64,000 bases of DNA from Strongylocentrotus purpuratus (Eukaryota > Echinodermata > Echinoidea > Camarodonta > Strongylocentrotidae). The notes below the pieces were generated by a model, which was not told the DNA's origin, ran no database searches, and saw nothing but the letters and a program-made list of their open reading frames with translations. Made by a program: the position numbers and the translations under genes. Within the stretch, counting starts at the first letter, position 1. Each line of letters begins with the position of its first letter. Shown here piece by piece: positions 1 to 13,600 of the stretch. Where the stretch lies: contig NW_022145559.1 in NCBI RefSeq assembly GCF_000002235.5, positions 798,501 through 862,500 of the forward strand. The letters are read 5' to 3'.

Positions 1-1740
1 CTTTTATACTGTATGATTTTAAACATTTTGAATATCATAAATAAAGCAAACTCCACTCATAATTGTAATTGTGTGTACTAGTAATCACAATGAAATGGAT
101 TGATTATAAAATCAATGAATTGATTTAAAGCAAACTGGTAACATTTTCCATGAGTTCTGAAACAATTAACTGAATGGTCGTACAGGCGTCAGTTTTCTGT
201 TACAGTATTGTAATGAACTCCTGCAAACATAAATCTTTAATATTTAAATGTATAGCTCAGAACTGCTATTTATCAGGTATACCTACCTCAATCAGTAATG
301 CATATTAGAGTTTTCGATTCCAGTTCCATGAATCCTCATATCGTATCTTTGTATTGAAGAATTTGTTTATCCATTTTCTTTAAATGTTTGTATTCATTAG
401 AACATGAATATAAGTTACATTTCCACAATTGGTTTTTCTCTCAAAACACAATGTTACTAGTTCACATTTAATGTTTTAATTTATTACTTCTATAGTCATT
501 CTCATCATAATTGTATTTGGTACTTCAAACTATCCTATAATGATCATACAATATAATGTTGCTGTTTTGAATTGTATCTGTTTGATGAGAAATGAAATTG
601 TTTAGTCAAATTGATATTTCCATGTTTATCATGCATTGTTTAGCTGATAATAGTTTAGTCAGAGATTACGTGTTTACCTGGTTGAAGACAACCTTTAAGC
701 ATTGGTAAACTTTGTAGCGTTTGAGACTGTGTACTAAACTTTATTGAAATACCCTAGAAAGAGATTGTGTAAACTGACTTGGATCTGATACTCTACTCAC
801 AAGATATTTATGAAAAACAGTGATGAACAAAAAAGTAACGATGATGATTATATTAGTCATTTTTCCCATTGAAAAACTTCATGATACATGCAGTACATGT
901 ATGTCGAGCATTTTGTATGTCACATGTGGCATTTACTCGCTATGATTGCTGAATAAACATGATAACCAAGTCGTATATAAAGAATTAGATAAAGACATTT
1001 TAGCATATTTACAAGTACTGTATAATGAATGAAATAACCTTCGTATTCCGTGGATGTATAACTGATGAGTCTTTTCCACAAAACCCTAAATGTACATTTC
1101 AAAATACAATACAGTATTGATGATAATTGATGATGATATGTTTGGTATGAATTATTTAATATTTTTGAATTTATGCTCCATTTTCCACTTGCTGTTCGGG
1201 TTCCAAATGTTTGAATTAAAACTGCTCAGTCAAAATTCATTTTCTGTGTTTATATTGCAGAGTTGAGTAGTTAACTACAGATTATGGTCAATTATCAATA
1301 CTGAATCTTTTTCCTTCATTCAAAAATATTTCTTAACATATTTGCTTTATTTCCTATCTGAAAAAATATATTTAGCTAGGCCCCTCTCTAAAATTTTAGA
1401 AATTCCTCATAGTAATAGAGTAGCAAAAGCCCTGATATCACTCGCAGGAATTTCAACAAGAAATGGCAGAATTTGTGTGATATTAAGGGGAGATGGAGGG
1501 GGTAAAGAGAGAGAGAGAGAGGGGGGGAGAGAGAGAGAGAGAGAGAGAGGGGAGACTACTTGAACGTGTTCTTAAGTGGAAAGTATATAGTAACTTTAGT
1601 GCAATCTTTAGTCCCTATACATACAATGTACCTGATAATTAAACCTCAAAGAATATTAAATACATATCCATTTTTAGCTTAAGATTAAAGAGAATAGCTT
1701 ATTAATCATTTTAAAAGCACTTAGCGCCAATATCCATCTG
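1..1740. other. AT-rich DNA, no gene seen
   Basis: No coding or RNA gene recognised on either strand. The only structured piece is a GA-rich microsatellite near 1500-1552. Confidence 0.5.
1502..1552 (+). repeat. GA microsatellite
   Basis: A run of GA dinucleotides broken by a short G tract. Confidence 0.85.
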
Positions 1741-1754
1741 TGCTATTGATAGTT

Positions 1755-2560
1755 AATTTATTATGAGCCGTAGCTTCGTGAACAAAAACTGACATCATAC
1801 ATCTAACATCATAATTATACAAAGAAGAAAAGGTGCTCTTATTTTATCCATACATTATATTAAACAAGTAATTTTGCCGTATTTCAGTGTCTATCTCATG
1901 AAATTGCTTCACGCAATAAAAATCCCATATGTTTTATACGCGCTCGGCTACGAGCCGTCACTTCGTGAAAACAAAATTCAAGCGTTCTATGTGATTTGTG
2001 TTTTCACGAAATGACGGTTAAGTTAAAAGTTCATACAGAGACATTCAGTTTATTCTTATCAATAAAAAAAAACAGCTACCAGCCTACCAAACGAGGAAAA
2101 TGTACTCTATCTCTCAGTTCGCATTATTTTATATGTACATCAATTAAACAAAACAAAATGCCGTTTTTAGTGTCCATTTCGAGAATTCCATCCACAAGGG
2201 AAAAGTCCCATACGTTTTACGCGCGCGGCTACGTACCGTCACTTCGTGAAAACAAAATCAAAGCGTTCTATGCAATTTGTGTTTTCACGAAATGACGGAT
2301 GTGTTAACAGTCCACACAGAGAAATGAAAAAGCAGCTACAGAAAGAGGAAAATGTACTCTTTCTCACAGTTTGAATTATTTTATCTGTACATCAATTAAA
2401 CACAACGTTTTGCCGTATTTAGTGTCCATTTCGAGAATTCCATCCACGAGAGAAAAATCCCATATGTTTTACGCGCGCGGCTACGTACCGTCACTTCGTG
2501 AAAACAAAATCACGGCGCGTCCTTGAATTTCGTGTTTTCACGAAGTGACGGTAATGTTTA
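1755..2560. repeat. Tandem array of ~250-280-bp repeats, each with a hairpin
   Basis: Three clear units; the shared word CCGTCACTTCGTGAAAAC starts near 1955, 2236 and 2488, so spacing is about 281 and 252. Each unit holds that word and, about 45 bases later, its inverse (GTTTTCACGAAATGACGG), giving imperfect hairpins near 1955-2018, 2235-2298 and 2487-2552. A diverged first unit starts near 1764. A single arm recurs at 2747, and a compact foldback with the same arms is at 61926-62030. Confidence 0.85.
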
Positions 2561-2759
2561 CAGCTCATTTCCTCAAAAAATATAAGAAATTATGGAAATA
2601 TTTAAAGATAGAACTAAACATTGAGATATTTTCAATCCCAGGATATAAAATTTATTTGCCTTTGATAAATTAAAGAGGTTGAGCTTATGGCTCCAACCTT
2701 TGAAAGCGATTTATTCAAAACTAACTTTCTTTTAGTTGCGCGCTCTACCGTCACTTCGT

Positions 2760-3110
2760 GAAAACAGGGACGCTATGTACAATCTCCACTCCCTGGGGAG
2801 CATTCCAGCCAGGATTTACTTGACGCTCAGAAACTGTTTGACCAACAATGACGGTCGCATCCTACCGGGTACCCATTTGACACCTGGGTGGAGAGTAGCA
2901 AGTGAAGGTTAATATATTGCCAAAGGATATTGTCGTCGGTCGGGATTCGAACCCTCGACCTTCGCATCTCCAGTCCAGCGCCCACGACACTCTCTTTATT
3001 CCTCTCTCTGTTTCTCTTTCCATGATTCGAAAGAGGGCACGTACCCCTGTGCCCCTTGTCTACGCCATTGCCTGGTGTCACATGAAGGCTACTGATGCTA
3101 GATGTCTAAT
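2760..3110 (-). repeat. tRNA-derived SINE, minus strand
   Basis: On the minus strand a B box (GGGTTCGAATCCC, plus-strand 2942-2955) follows a tRNA-like stretch. Downstream of it is a body with the CACCCAGGTG...GGGTACCC segment. The A box is poorly preserved. The limits are approximate. Confidence 0.55.
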
Positions 3111-3119
3111 AATCTTTTG

Positions 3120-3949
3120 AGGTCTTCTGATCACGATAGATAATAATTATCTGTCTAAACACGATTTAGGACAAACTTCCTATATACTGTCGCTTCATTC
3201 TCATCAAACTGTAATTGATTTCCGGCCAACCTTTTCTCCAGTGTTCCTAAATTGACCTTCCACCAAACAAGAATTGGCTACAACTCATTGAAGAGATCAT
3301 GACGTTGTTTCTTGTCAAAATCAATGGCGGATATAGAAGGCTGCCGAATCGGCCGCTCCCATCCCCCCCCCCGAACTTTTTTGCCTAAAAAGGGGGCAGA
3401 GAGAGCAACGGGAAAAGAGAAGAAGGGAGGAAAAGGAGAGAGCGAGAGAGAGAGAGAGAGAAACAGGAAGAACATAAAACATAAATTTACAAATGACTTT
3501 TGTATACAGATTACCACTTCCGATGACTTATTTGGCTCGACATGCATATGCCTCTGATGGGTTGGCGGACGAAAGAAGAACTGCAGTAGGACTACGGAAA
3601 AAAGTTTAATATTGATGAGAGTTTGTATCGCTCTGAAGGCTCTTGAAGGCTCTTGAAGGCTCCGAATTGCTAAAACTCCTCCGGGGCTCCATCCGACAAG
3701 GACACCGCCCCTTCAACCCATCAGAAGCTCTATGGTGGGCCCCGGCCGGCCGGACCTAATTCGTAAAGGTACAAGACTCCAAAGACAACTCTCTGTCGTT
3801 AAAAATTGTCCAATTATTTATGTTTTGTTCAAGACGGTTATCTTGAAGGTTCTAAATTGCTAAAACTCGAGACCGTCTAGCTCCAGAACACCCGCGGGGC
3901 GTACCCCTTTAGAAAAATACTGGATCTGCGACAGTTTCCATGTTGTGTG
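3120..3949. other. Repeat-like intergenic DNA with GA tract
   Basis: Contains a C tract, a GA-rich tract (3395-3465) and a triplicated CTCTTGAAGG word near 3637-3660, which partly recurs at 3840. No gene seen. Composition resembles the interiors of the CAG-ended transposons elsewhere in the window. Confidence 0.35.
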
Positions 3950-4320
3950 CAGGGGCGGCAATTTATTTTTTCATGAGAGGCCGGGGGTGGGGGGGGGGGG
4001 GGGGTGGGGGGGAGGGGCGACCTGCGAGTGAATATCTGTATTCTGTTTGTATGCACGGTGATTCCAATATTTACTTGTATAATTATGAAGGATATTGTGC
4101 GAGGGAGCGTACGTAGCGTACGAGCGAGAAGATGTGTGCATCAACGCTGCACTCCGAGTTGGCCCTCGATCCATGCAAAGCCTGAAAGTGTGTTGAAGTC
4201 TTTATAGTCAGTATTTGCTATGCATTTTTTGTGTGCACTTTTGCAAACTAAGGGGGACATACCACCTAAAAGGATTGAGGGGGACGTGCCCCCCCCCCCA
4301 CCCCTGGATCGGCGCGGCTG
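3950..4320. mobile_element. hAT-type MITE, CAG...CTG ends
   Basis: Starts CAGGGGCGGCAAT, close to the end of the 1-kb element at 33782-34789, and ends GGCGCGGCTG. Flanked by GTTGTGTG (3942-3949) and GTTGTGTC (4321-4328), an 8-bp duplication with one mismatch, as hAT transposases make. No transposase coding. Confidence 0.6.
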
Positions 4321-5878
4321 GTTGTGTCGTAGTTGATTTTTTATTTATTCGACTTCAACACAACATTTGCCGACAATATGTTTGGGCTCACAAGTGGCTC
4401 CTAACACTTAAGAAATTTAGAATATTAACCCATCCGCCTACAAACTAGGTATTTTGTGTTGTTGCTCAGTATTTAAGAGGGGAGTGTTGATTAAAATAAT
4501 AAAAAATTGGTGCTCTATTCCCCCCCCCCCCCCCTTTGAGCAAACGAATAATAAAAGTGTACCTGTACGTATAATTATATAGCGGTATGTTATGTCTAGA
4601 CTAGCCGTATCTACGTAGCTTTCTCGCATTCTTTGTTGTTACTCTGACGATCACATGTACATCACATGGAGTTGGGATGCAGGATGAATGAATGAAAGAC
4701 TGGTGACCAACCTCCCTACAGTTGCAGCTTGTCATAGAAATCCTACGTTGGACCATGGACCCTAGCCTGGGCGCCTGAGTGAAACTTTGGGAAGATCCAA
4801 TCTGCCTTGCTCCACCACATGCATACCGAGACAAGGCAATCGACCAATCAACAACCCCGCGCCTTCCCCACTAGTCTCCCGCGGTTTTAGCCGGCGAAGA
4901 AGGACGGGAATTAGGATAAACAAATCCGGAAATCTGTGTCCCTGGATAACCTTTTTTTTAAACATTACAGCAGGTTCATATACTCAACGTTGGCAAGAGG
5001 TAAATAAACGATATAATTTTTTGTTAATATTATTTAAGTATCTTTTAATCTAAGCAAACTAATTTGAGAGAAACTATAAATTAACAGTTGAACATGCTTG
5101 CAAATTATGCAAGTTGCAGTTTCACTGTCTGCATGTGGTGAAGACGTGGTGTTCGTGTGCGGAGTAGTTACATTTTCATTACGCGCGATCATCAATTTGT
5201 CAATAACTACGATGGAATGTAATAAAATTCTATCATGGCATGTTTGAAAATTCGAAGTGTGTAAAAGTAACTGGCTTTCAATGATGATAGAGGCCTAGTC
5301 TAGATCGACATACATGTACTGTAGATCTATATGTTGTGAACTTGTGACCAAAAGGCAAATGAAACGAACAAGTTCAGTGAAACTCAGCATCCCGAGATTG
5401 AGAATTGACTGAGATGCTGATGCTGATGATGTGTTGGATTCGTAGTTGAGAGTGAGACTTTTTGAATCTTGTGAAAGTCGAGTCTTGAAGACTTGAGTGA
5501 CTTGAGAATTAGAAACATGAGATTAAGAAGATGAATTTCGGCCCAACTGAACTTTAGATCTAGTCTAGTCTAGTCTAGACTCTAGGCCTAGACCTAGACC
5601 CTAGTCAAATTTGAAGAAAATTTATTTTTCCGACTTGGTTATTGCTGATGTTGTATTTTCGTGACTTGTTTGTACTTTTTATTATTTTATTTTTTTATAT
5701 AGAATTCAATAGACCTCATAAGTCAAGTGTTTGTTTTGAAAATGAACAGTCAGAGAAAAAGTTAACTTTAAAGTTTTAAACAAAAGAAGTAATAGACTAG
5801 GCCTACCGGTAAACACTTTTTTAACATTTAGGTCTAGAATCTAGACTCTAAAAAAGGCAATGGGCCTAGATCTACACA
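4321..5878. other. Intergenic DNA, no gene seen
   Basis: No convincing exon. Contains a poly-C tract near 4520 and TCTAGA-rich degenerate repeats at 5560-5600. It could hold the unlocated SLC20 promoter or 5' UTR exon, but nothing identifies it. Confidence 0.35.
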
Positions 5879-6386
5879 GTTTTGGGAAATTTTGACAATT
5901 GGGTGGATAGATCTAGTGATTCTTTACAATTTTGATAAATTTGGATGCCCCTGTAGATGAATTATAAGCACTAGAAAAATTAGCCCCTGAAACACTTCTG
6001 CTTTCGAGAAATATTGAATATGAAAATTTACCGGTTCTCCTGGTAAATTTTGATAAATTTCAATTAGCGCCTACTGCCGTACAATGGTAGCTGCGACCAT
6101 GAAAATCTCAGAATAAGTAGTCTAGATGTGATATATATAATTTCCAAACGGGAATTGCTAATCGGTCGATTTTGGTCAAGAAACATCATTGTATAGCTTA
6201 ATTAATATCTTGACCTTGAGAGGGAGCTATACAACATAACGAGTGTATTATTTACAATTTAATAACTTTAGACTCGATTTCTACTGTGACAACGATCAGT
6301 GAATATTATAGGATCGCATATGCTTCCAATATGTTGATTTGAACCAAATTCATGACCCCAGGCCATACCAAAACTTTGTATTACCT
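5879..6386. mobile_element. TTAA-flanked MITE, family A, copy 1 (left end diverged)
   Basis: About 80-90% similar by eye to the copies at 6391, 47830 and 59977. It ends CCAAAACTTTGTATTACCT next to TTAA (6387-6390). The left 15 or so bases of the family are not recognisable here. Confidence 0.8.
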
Positions 6387-6390
6387 TTAA

Positions 6391-6908
6391 AGGTAATATA
6401 AAGTTTTGGGAAATTATGAAAATTGGGTGGATAGTGATTCTTTACAATTTGTATATAATCGGATGCCCCTGTGGATGTATTATAAGCACCAAAAATATTA
6501 GCCCCTAAAACGCTTTCGAGAAAAATTGAATATAAAAATTTACCGGTGCTCCCGGGAAATGTTGATAAATTTCAAATAGTGCCTACGGCCGTACAATGGT
6601 AGCTGCGACCCTGACAATTTCAGAATATGTAGTTGTGATATATACAGTGTAATTACCAAACGGGAATAGCTAATCGGTCGATTTTAGTCAAGATACATGT
6701 ACATTGTTTCAGGGTTTAATTAATATCTTGACCTTGAGAGGGAGCTACAATGTATACAACATAAATAGTTTCATATTCATAATTTCATAACTTTAGACTC
6801 GATTTCAACCGTGACAACAATCACTCAATATAGTAGGCTCACATATGCTTCCAATATGTTCATTTAAACCAAATTCATGACCCCATACCAAAACTTTGTA
6901 TATTACCT
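6391..6908. mobile_element. TTAA-flanked MITE, family A, copy 2
   Basis: Begins AGGTAATATAAAGTTTTGG directly after the TTAA at 6387-6390 that also bounds copy 1, so the two copies stand head to tail and share one target site. Ends at TTAA 6909-6912. No coding capacity. Confidence 0.85.
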
Positions 6909-6912
6909 TTAA

Positions 6913-8370
6913 GGAATGTTTTTCACAGCAGTCAGCAGGAAAGAAACTCAGAATGTAGAATTGGAAAGATGAAAGGTTGAGGGAGGGAGAGAGAAAGACA
7001 GAAAAGAAAGTCTGACTACGAGTTTGAGTAGATCTAGACTCTAGTCTATATGAGTATGACAATGAATCTGATTTAATATTTAGAATAATTTGATCTGATA
7101 CTAATACCATTGCCAATGACATGCAGCAATGATTTGGAGAGGTTTTCAGCCATATTGTTTGCAGATCACAGTCATCTCTAAGACTCTAGTGACATTATGG
7201 TCGTGGTTGTGCTTGTGAGTTGTGTCCATTTCAAATTGTTTGCAACTAGGCCTATGCATGTATTCATTTAGACATTAGGTACTGGGTGCCTGGCCTGGCC
7301 GGGTCACAGATTATGAGAATATCATTTCTTCACCTGTACTACTAGTTTTGTCTTTGAGAGAGACATGAGTGGCATGAGCAATCCTGTTTGTGATTGGTGG
7401 AATAGATGTCATGTGACCTGTGTCTTCCTGTCTGTCTGTCTGGCCGGCCTGGTTGGTTGGGTTTGATATTGCTCTGGTTCTGGTTTGATCATTTGTGCCA
7501 TTCTGCTGAAGAGAGAGAAAGACGGACAGGAGCGAGTTTTTATCATTCTCTTCTCTAGTTTAGCTTCATTGTGAGTAAGAATATAAATTGCTAAATTGTT
7601 TCAACAAGGCGGCTGCCACAATACAATACTCTTTGAATAGGAGCTCTTTTTGGATTTATACATGATCAGATTGTAAATGAGGAACTCTTGATTTAAGTGA
7701 CAGTTGTTGCTCATATCAAGCTCTTTTCAATTTCAGAGCTCTCTTCAAGATTATCAGAGCTGTTTTGGGGTTTCTCACACTAGCTCTATTTTTTTAAAAG
7801 CTCTTTTTGGGGGTATTCAAATTTTCAGTCAGAACTTTCCTACAGTTTTCAAAGCTCTTTTCAAGATAAACTGTTATTCAGAGCACTTTTTAGTTTACCA
7901 GATCGTTCTTCAAGTTTTTCATTGAGCTCTTCTCAAGTATCTTCAGAGCTCTTCTAATTCTTCAATTGCTAACCCACGTCCACCTGCATTTTTGCAACAA
8001 TTTTGTTGATTCAATAATTCAGGGAAAACTCATTTATTTGAGGAGATCCAGGTAAAGAAAAAGAACATCTTTTATTTTAAAATCATTAGTAAAATGAATC
8101 TTGTGAGAAATTAATGAAGGGTCTTTTTTTACAAAAATTTTAGCCAATAAGAACTACCCGGTAAGAATATTGAAATGGTACAGAAATTGAAGTATTTGAG
8201 TAGCTGTGAGCAAATTGTAAAGATAAATTTGGTTGTATACAAAGGTTTATTAGACAGGGCTTAATGCTTGCTGTGAGCTCAAGAACCAAGTATTCTTGAT
8301 GTTTTACTGATGACATGTTGCTTGCCAAGTTATTAATACGATTATTTTTTGATTTATTTTCTCCCTGTAG
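6913..8370. other. Upstream region of SLC20, no exon identified
   Basis: AGCTCT/TCAGAGCTCT words recur at about 7720-7950. No TATA box or CpG-rich start could be defended. The last bases form the pyrimidine-rich acceptor of the first coding exon. Confidence 0.3.
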
Positions 8371-8725
8371 ATCCAAGCAAAGATGGAGACTAGTACCAGT
8401 TTCTTTGGGACGGGCATGACGACAGCTGATCCCTCGATGGCGACGGGAGACGTTCTATGGATGTTGATCAGTGGGTTCATCATGTCTTTCATGTTGGCTT
8501 GTGGTCTAGGAGCTAATGATGTAGCTAACTCCTTTGCTACGTCTGTAGGTGCTAAGGTGCTGACCCTACCATGGGCTTGTGTGTTAGCTTCTATCTTTGA
8601 GACGGCTGGGGCGGTGTTGCTTGGTGCCAAGGTGTCGGATACGATCAGGAAAGGTATCTTTGATGTCGGTCTCTATGACGGTCAGGAAGAGGTCTTGATG
8701 CTTGGACAAGTGTGTGCCCTTGGAG
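8371..8725 (+). CDS. SLC20A: SLC20 exon 1 of coding region (acceptor-bounded, includes 12 bases of 5' UTR)
   Basis: Acceptor AG at 8369-8370 follows a pyrimidine-rich tract. The ATG at 8383 opens residues 1-114 plus one base. It encodes an outward N-terminus of about 22 residues, the first membrane segments, GANDVANSF (43-51), and LASIFETAG with Glu73. The donor at 8726 reads GTGAGT. Because the exon starts at an acceptor, the promoter and at least one non-coding exon lie further left. Confidence 0.93.
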
Positions 8726-10601
8726 GTGAGTTCTACATAAAACAAATGTTAATAGAATAAATATTCTGAACCCAGGTTCTGGCCTTTTTGTAAATATTAT
8801 GTTATTATATAATACTCTCTTTTTATTTAGTGTAAAATACCAAAGCTTTGTATAAATCACAGAAACAATGAGCATTTAATGCTATTTTCTGGTCCGATTT
8901 ATCCTTTTAATGTGAACAATTCACATTTTATTGTTATATTGATGTACTTTTTGTTTGGATACAAAACTTCAAACATTAATTTGAAAAATGTTTTACCTTT
9001 TATACAAAATTGTTTTTTTCTTTGATTGATGTATTAATTTTTTGTTCTGGAAACTGAGGCAGGATTGAACGAAATGAATAGAGGGAGGGGAGAGGGGTCA
9101 TTGTTAACATTTTGGATTATCCAAGAAACAGTTTTAAATAAAACAACCTTTGGTTATTCTCCATATTCATTAAACCCTCTTTAGAAACCTCTTGTTAACA
9201 TTGTGTCTTGAAACTCAACGTTGATAAAGAGAGAAAGATGAAATGAATGCTATGCACACTGTACACTTTCAAACTTGTTGACAAGCCTGAATGAATATGT
9301 TTGAATATATCATAAACATGTACTTATATTTTTGGGGCCCTTTAGCTCATTACATGAAAAGAAAGACAAGAAGAAAACAGAAGAAAAAAAATGTTGAATA
9401 CCTTTATATTTTTTATTGTTTGCAAAATGGCTTGAGAAAACGAGATATGCCTATTTGCCATGATTCTAATCAAATTTGATCTTTTCTGTAGTGTTTGTTT
9501 TCTTTTTATAATATCATGCGGCTCATATTTATATTTGAGTTGCGTTACTTGCGTAGCCCTGAAATATCAAGGTCACCTTCAGGTTACTTTTTTGTCAAGT
9601 TGCAAGTCAGTGATATGGGTATACAGTGAAACCTGTCTATAAAGACCACCACCCAAGGGAGACAAGAAAAGTGGTCTCTTTAGGCAGGTGGTCTTTATGT
9701 GTAGGACTGGTACCTATAATAATAAATGATTGAATGAGAAACCATTTTCACAGGAAACAGAAAATATTGTCTTTGTAGACAGGTACATGTACTGTAGTCA
9801 CTAAAGCTGGTTTGACCGTATTATACACTGTATGTACAGTATAAGGCTGCGACGGGTAGTCGAATGCTCGAGTACCCGCACGGTTGACAACTACTCGGGT
9901 ACAATTTCTCGTACCCGAATTTTCGGCCGCAAAAAAAATAAATAAAAAAAAATTAAAAAATGTCCAGGCCCACGCTCACCCGTGCCAGGGAGAGCGGCAG
10001 CGGCTGGCATGGTACCGTCGGTAAAAATGTTTCCCAACTCGAGCACTGTCAAACTCACCTTTTAGAAACTGGGACCAAATGTCCAGATTTCTGTTTGGAC
10101 TTGGGAGGAAAATGGATTATTCTGCCATCTTTGGTTTTTAAAACAGCATTGTTTACTGTTATTATTCTTATTAAATCAGCGCCTTCAACTGCAACTCAAA
10201 GTAAAATTGCATGCGTTTTTTGGGAGGGACCTGGGAAACTGCCGAGTGGTATGGTAGTGGCAAAAAAAAAAAAAAAATCATAAAATCAAAAAAATTAATT
10301 TTTTAAAAAAAAAATTATAAAAAAGCATGGCGTCCGAATATTTGAGTATTCGCTTGTGAGCCTGGGAGTGTACTCGGGTACCTCATTACACTGTTGTGCA
10401 CAGCCTTAGTACAGTATATGAACAGGAGCATTAGACAGTCCATCTCTCACTGAAACAAATACAAACAGCAATGAGATAAACAACAACAACAACAAAAGGA
10501 GAACCCTGGTAAAAGGACAATAACAAATCTGAAATTTGTTTTTAACTTTGGACGTAAAAGAGCACCCACAGACCTGCCACGATTTTCAAAAAAAAAAAAA
10601 A

Positions 10602-10632
<31 letters not shown>

Positions 10633-13600
10633 TTTTTTAAAAATTAATATTTTGTGTGTGCGTCCTGGCAAAATGTCCATTCTGTCCTGTAAAGTATCCT
10701 ACAAGCATCTCACATCGGCAATTTGGGGATGTTTATTGGTTCATCGAACACACCAGTCGTGACGAAATAATGCATATTCAACCAATGATCAATAAAAAAA
10801 TTCTTCCTGTAGGTAGAAACTGTAAGAGGCATTGATCCGCGTAAAAATCCATGTTTATTTTCAAGAATACAACTTTTGTCAGTAAAATACAACTTTTGAC
10901 ACTAAAGAATACAGTTTTTGAACTCCAGAGGTTGGCAGGTCTGCACCCATGAATGAAAAGTAATTTTTATTTTTGGCTTGCAGGTGCTTGTATTTGGTTG
11001 CTGCTAGCTACATGGCTGAAGATGCCAGTCTCTGGAACACACAGCATTGTGGGAGCTATGCTGGGATTTCATCTTGTTGTCTTTCAGTTGGAAGGCATTG
11101 CTTGGAAACAATTTGGATTCATTGGTAAGTATTCTTTATCTCCTATCTTAGCCAAGCTACATTAAACAAAGATTGAAATAAAGAGAGAGAGAGGGAGAGG
11201 GAGAGGGGGGGGGGGGGGGGGGGGGGGGGGGAGTTGGAGGGGGAAGGGAGAGTTGGAGGGGGAGGGAGAGAGGGGGAGGGAGAGTTAGAAAGAGGGGGTG
11301 GGGTGACATAGATGAAGAGATGAAGAGGAAGATTGAGAAATGAAAATGACAAAAAAAAGAGAGAGATAGATTTCATTTTGAGTATTTACTCGAGTTGAAG
11401 CAGTAGAAAGATAAAATACCGGTAGACATATATAATAAATAACATAAATAAGTAAAATATTAACAGCAATTAGAATTAGGATGTTGGTTCAATTTCATTG
11501 AAACTCATTTAACTTCCAATTTTGAGATTTGTATTCCCTTGACATGATTTCTATTTTGTAATTTATTTTCCTTTCTAGAACTGTCTTTTAACTAAATGGA
11601 ATTGGATTGTGCAAGATGTACTTTAACAAGAAATTAAATTGTAATTTAGATTCTTTTGTGAAAGGTTGTGAAAAGAACTCCTGTAGATAAAAAAAAGTAT
11701 ATTTTTGAGGTCCAATGGTGTTTGGCATGCATTGATTTTGTGATATGTTTGTATTTATTTATAGTTGGATCTTGGTTCTTATCACCGGTCATGTCTGGTT
11801 TCGTATCCAGTATCATCTTTGTCATCTACAGGAAGATTGTTATTGACAAGGTACGTATCATTAGTAATACGATTCGTTATTTGGAAGTATTTGTTTTCTT
11901 CTTCAAATCCTACATACAGTGTAATAACCCTAAAGTACTGAGCCTTGCTATAAATCCATCCTATTAAAAGAACCAAAACAAACATAAAAATAAAACAGTA
12001 ACAAAAATGAAACACCACAAAAACAGACAAGAAATCAACAAAACAAACAAAACAAGCAAACGCACAAAAAGAGAGAGAAAAACAGGTAAGAAAAGAATAG
12101 AATACAGGAGGTGCATGAGAGACACTTGAAGAGGTTGAAAGCTTTGGCAAGCTGAGTGAAAAGGAAAATTGATGCAGGTTTGAAGAATTAGCCTCTGTAT
12201 AATTAACTTGATTGGGATCTGAAACAAACAGTTGATCATTAATTCCATGAGGAATTTGTTTTTCCAAAAAGATTTCATAAGCTGCAGCTCTTAGAATCTT
12301 AGAACAGCGTAAGATTTTGTCACATTGCCGGACATGTATACCAGTACTTGAAATTGTCATGGCTATTGTTGTTTTTGCCATTTTCGTCATCACTACCTAA
12401 CGTTTTGTTGAGCATTTCAAGAAAATAATAAACAGTTAATTAGCTTTTCATAATTTCTTTTTCTTTTCATAACACCCCTCTGTGAAGAAACGACAAAAAA
12501 AAAAAATCCCAAATAGGTGCAAAGCATGAATAGTTTGAGATTATCTGGTCTTGAATCTGTTGAATCATGGTTACGTTGTGTAATCTACAAGATGAGAAAG
12601 TTATTGTCGTGATTACAACATGCTGTATTGGTGTGTGTGCAGGTTGATTGTATCACATGGCTGTCACATGCAGTAAGAGAGCTGGCGAATATACCAGCTC
12701 CTTTTGCTTTCAGTCTGTTCAACCGTGTCCGCGTATGTCTTGGTGAGCTGACTTCAAATCTGCTGTAACAAAGTGACAAAAGCCTGTTAGACTGCGCATC
12801 TCTTAATCTTACAATGCACAGACAGATAATTACACAATGGCCTTGCTTAGCATGGGACAGTCACTCACTATTTCTTTTCACCTCTATGTGTTATTGACTT
12901 GTTTGTACAATGAGTTTTATATCTCACTGCAGTTTCGTTGAGATTAAACTAGGTTACTGCATCGTGTGTGAACAAAAATTTACTGAAATTAGATTGTGTG
13001 GGGAAAGGTGCGCAATCTTCAAGGCCTTGAAGCAGCACTTTTCTTGGAAGAAGAAGAAGGGGTTATTGGTCTCCACAAAATAAAATCAATGTTTTTTAAA
13101 GAAATTGTATTTCTTAGAGATCATAGTATGAGTACTTAAATTTTGTTTAATTTGTTACCTCACTGGTACCTCACTGGTAATAAGGAGACAAGTTTGAGTA
13201 GAAGATAAACATACACATATACAGATGGTCATATAAAATTTTTCTCTCTGAAGAAATATTTTGATTATGCTAAACTCGTCGCGGATGGGGGGGGGGGGGG
13301 GGTTCATCTCATGGGTCCAGATCTCCTACCCTATTTTTTGGTTGTCATTTTGTGAGATTTCCACCTTTTTCTTTGCTTCCTTTCTTTTTTTCTGTTACTT
13401 TTTTGTTTGTTTCATACTTTTTCAAAATTGAACCCCCTATCTCTGTTTAATACAATAACCTGAATAACTTTACACCTGTAAAGTGTAGTGACTTGGTATG
13501 AATTGAGCAAGTAGTGTTAGGGAGGGTTCATGTAATGGTGAAGCATATCAAATTTGGAATGCTATGACCTTTAAAACAAGATCCATCTTTGTTTACCACT

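Noticed and set aside
9960-10283. 107-codon frame inside the hAT-type element
   Set aside because: No BED finger or hAT dimerisation motif is recognisable; likely chance within a non-coding MITE.
11782-12393. 203-codon minus-strand frame in SLC20 intron 3
   Set aside because: Low-complexity Phe/Leu/Ser/Val composition from an A-rich plus strand, overlapping the antisense of exon 3; no motif.
12655-12770. Possible extra SLC20 exon after an AG
   Set aside because: Short frame without similarity to PiT proteins; exon 3 to exon 4 already joins in phase with family-like sequence.
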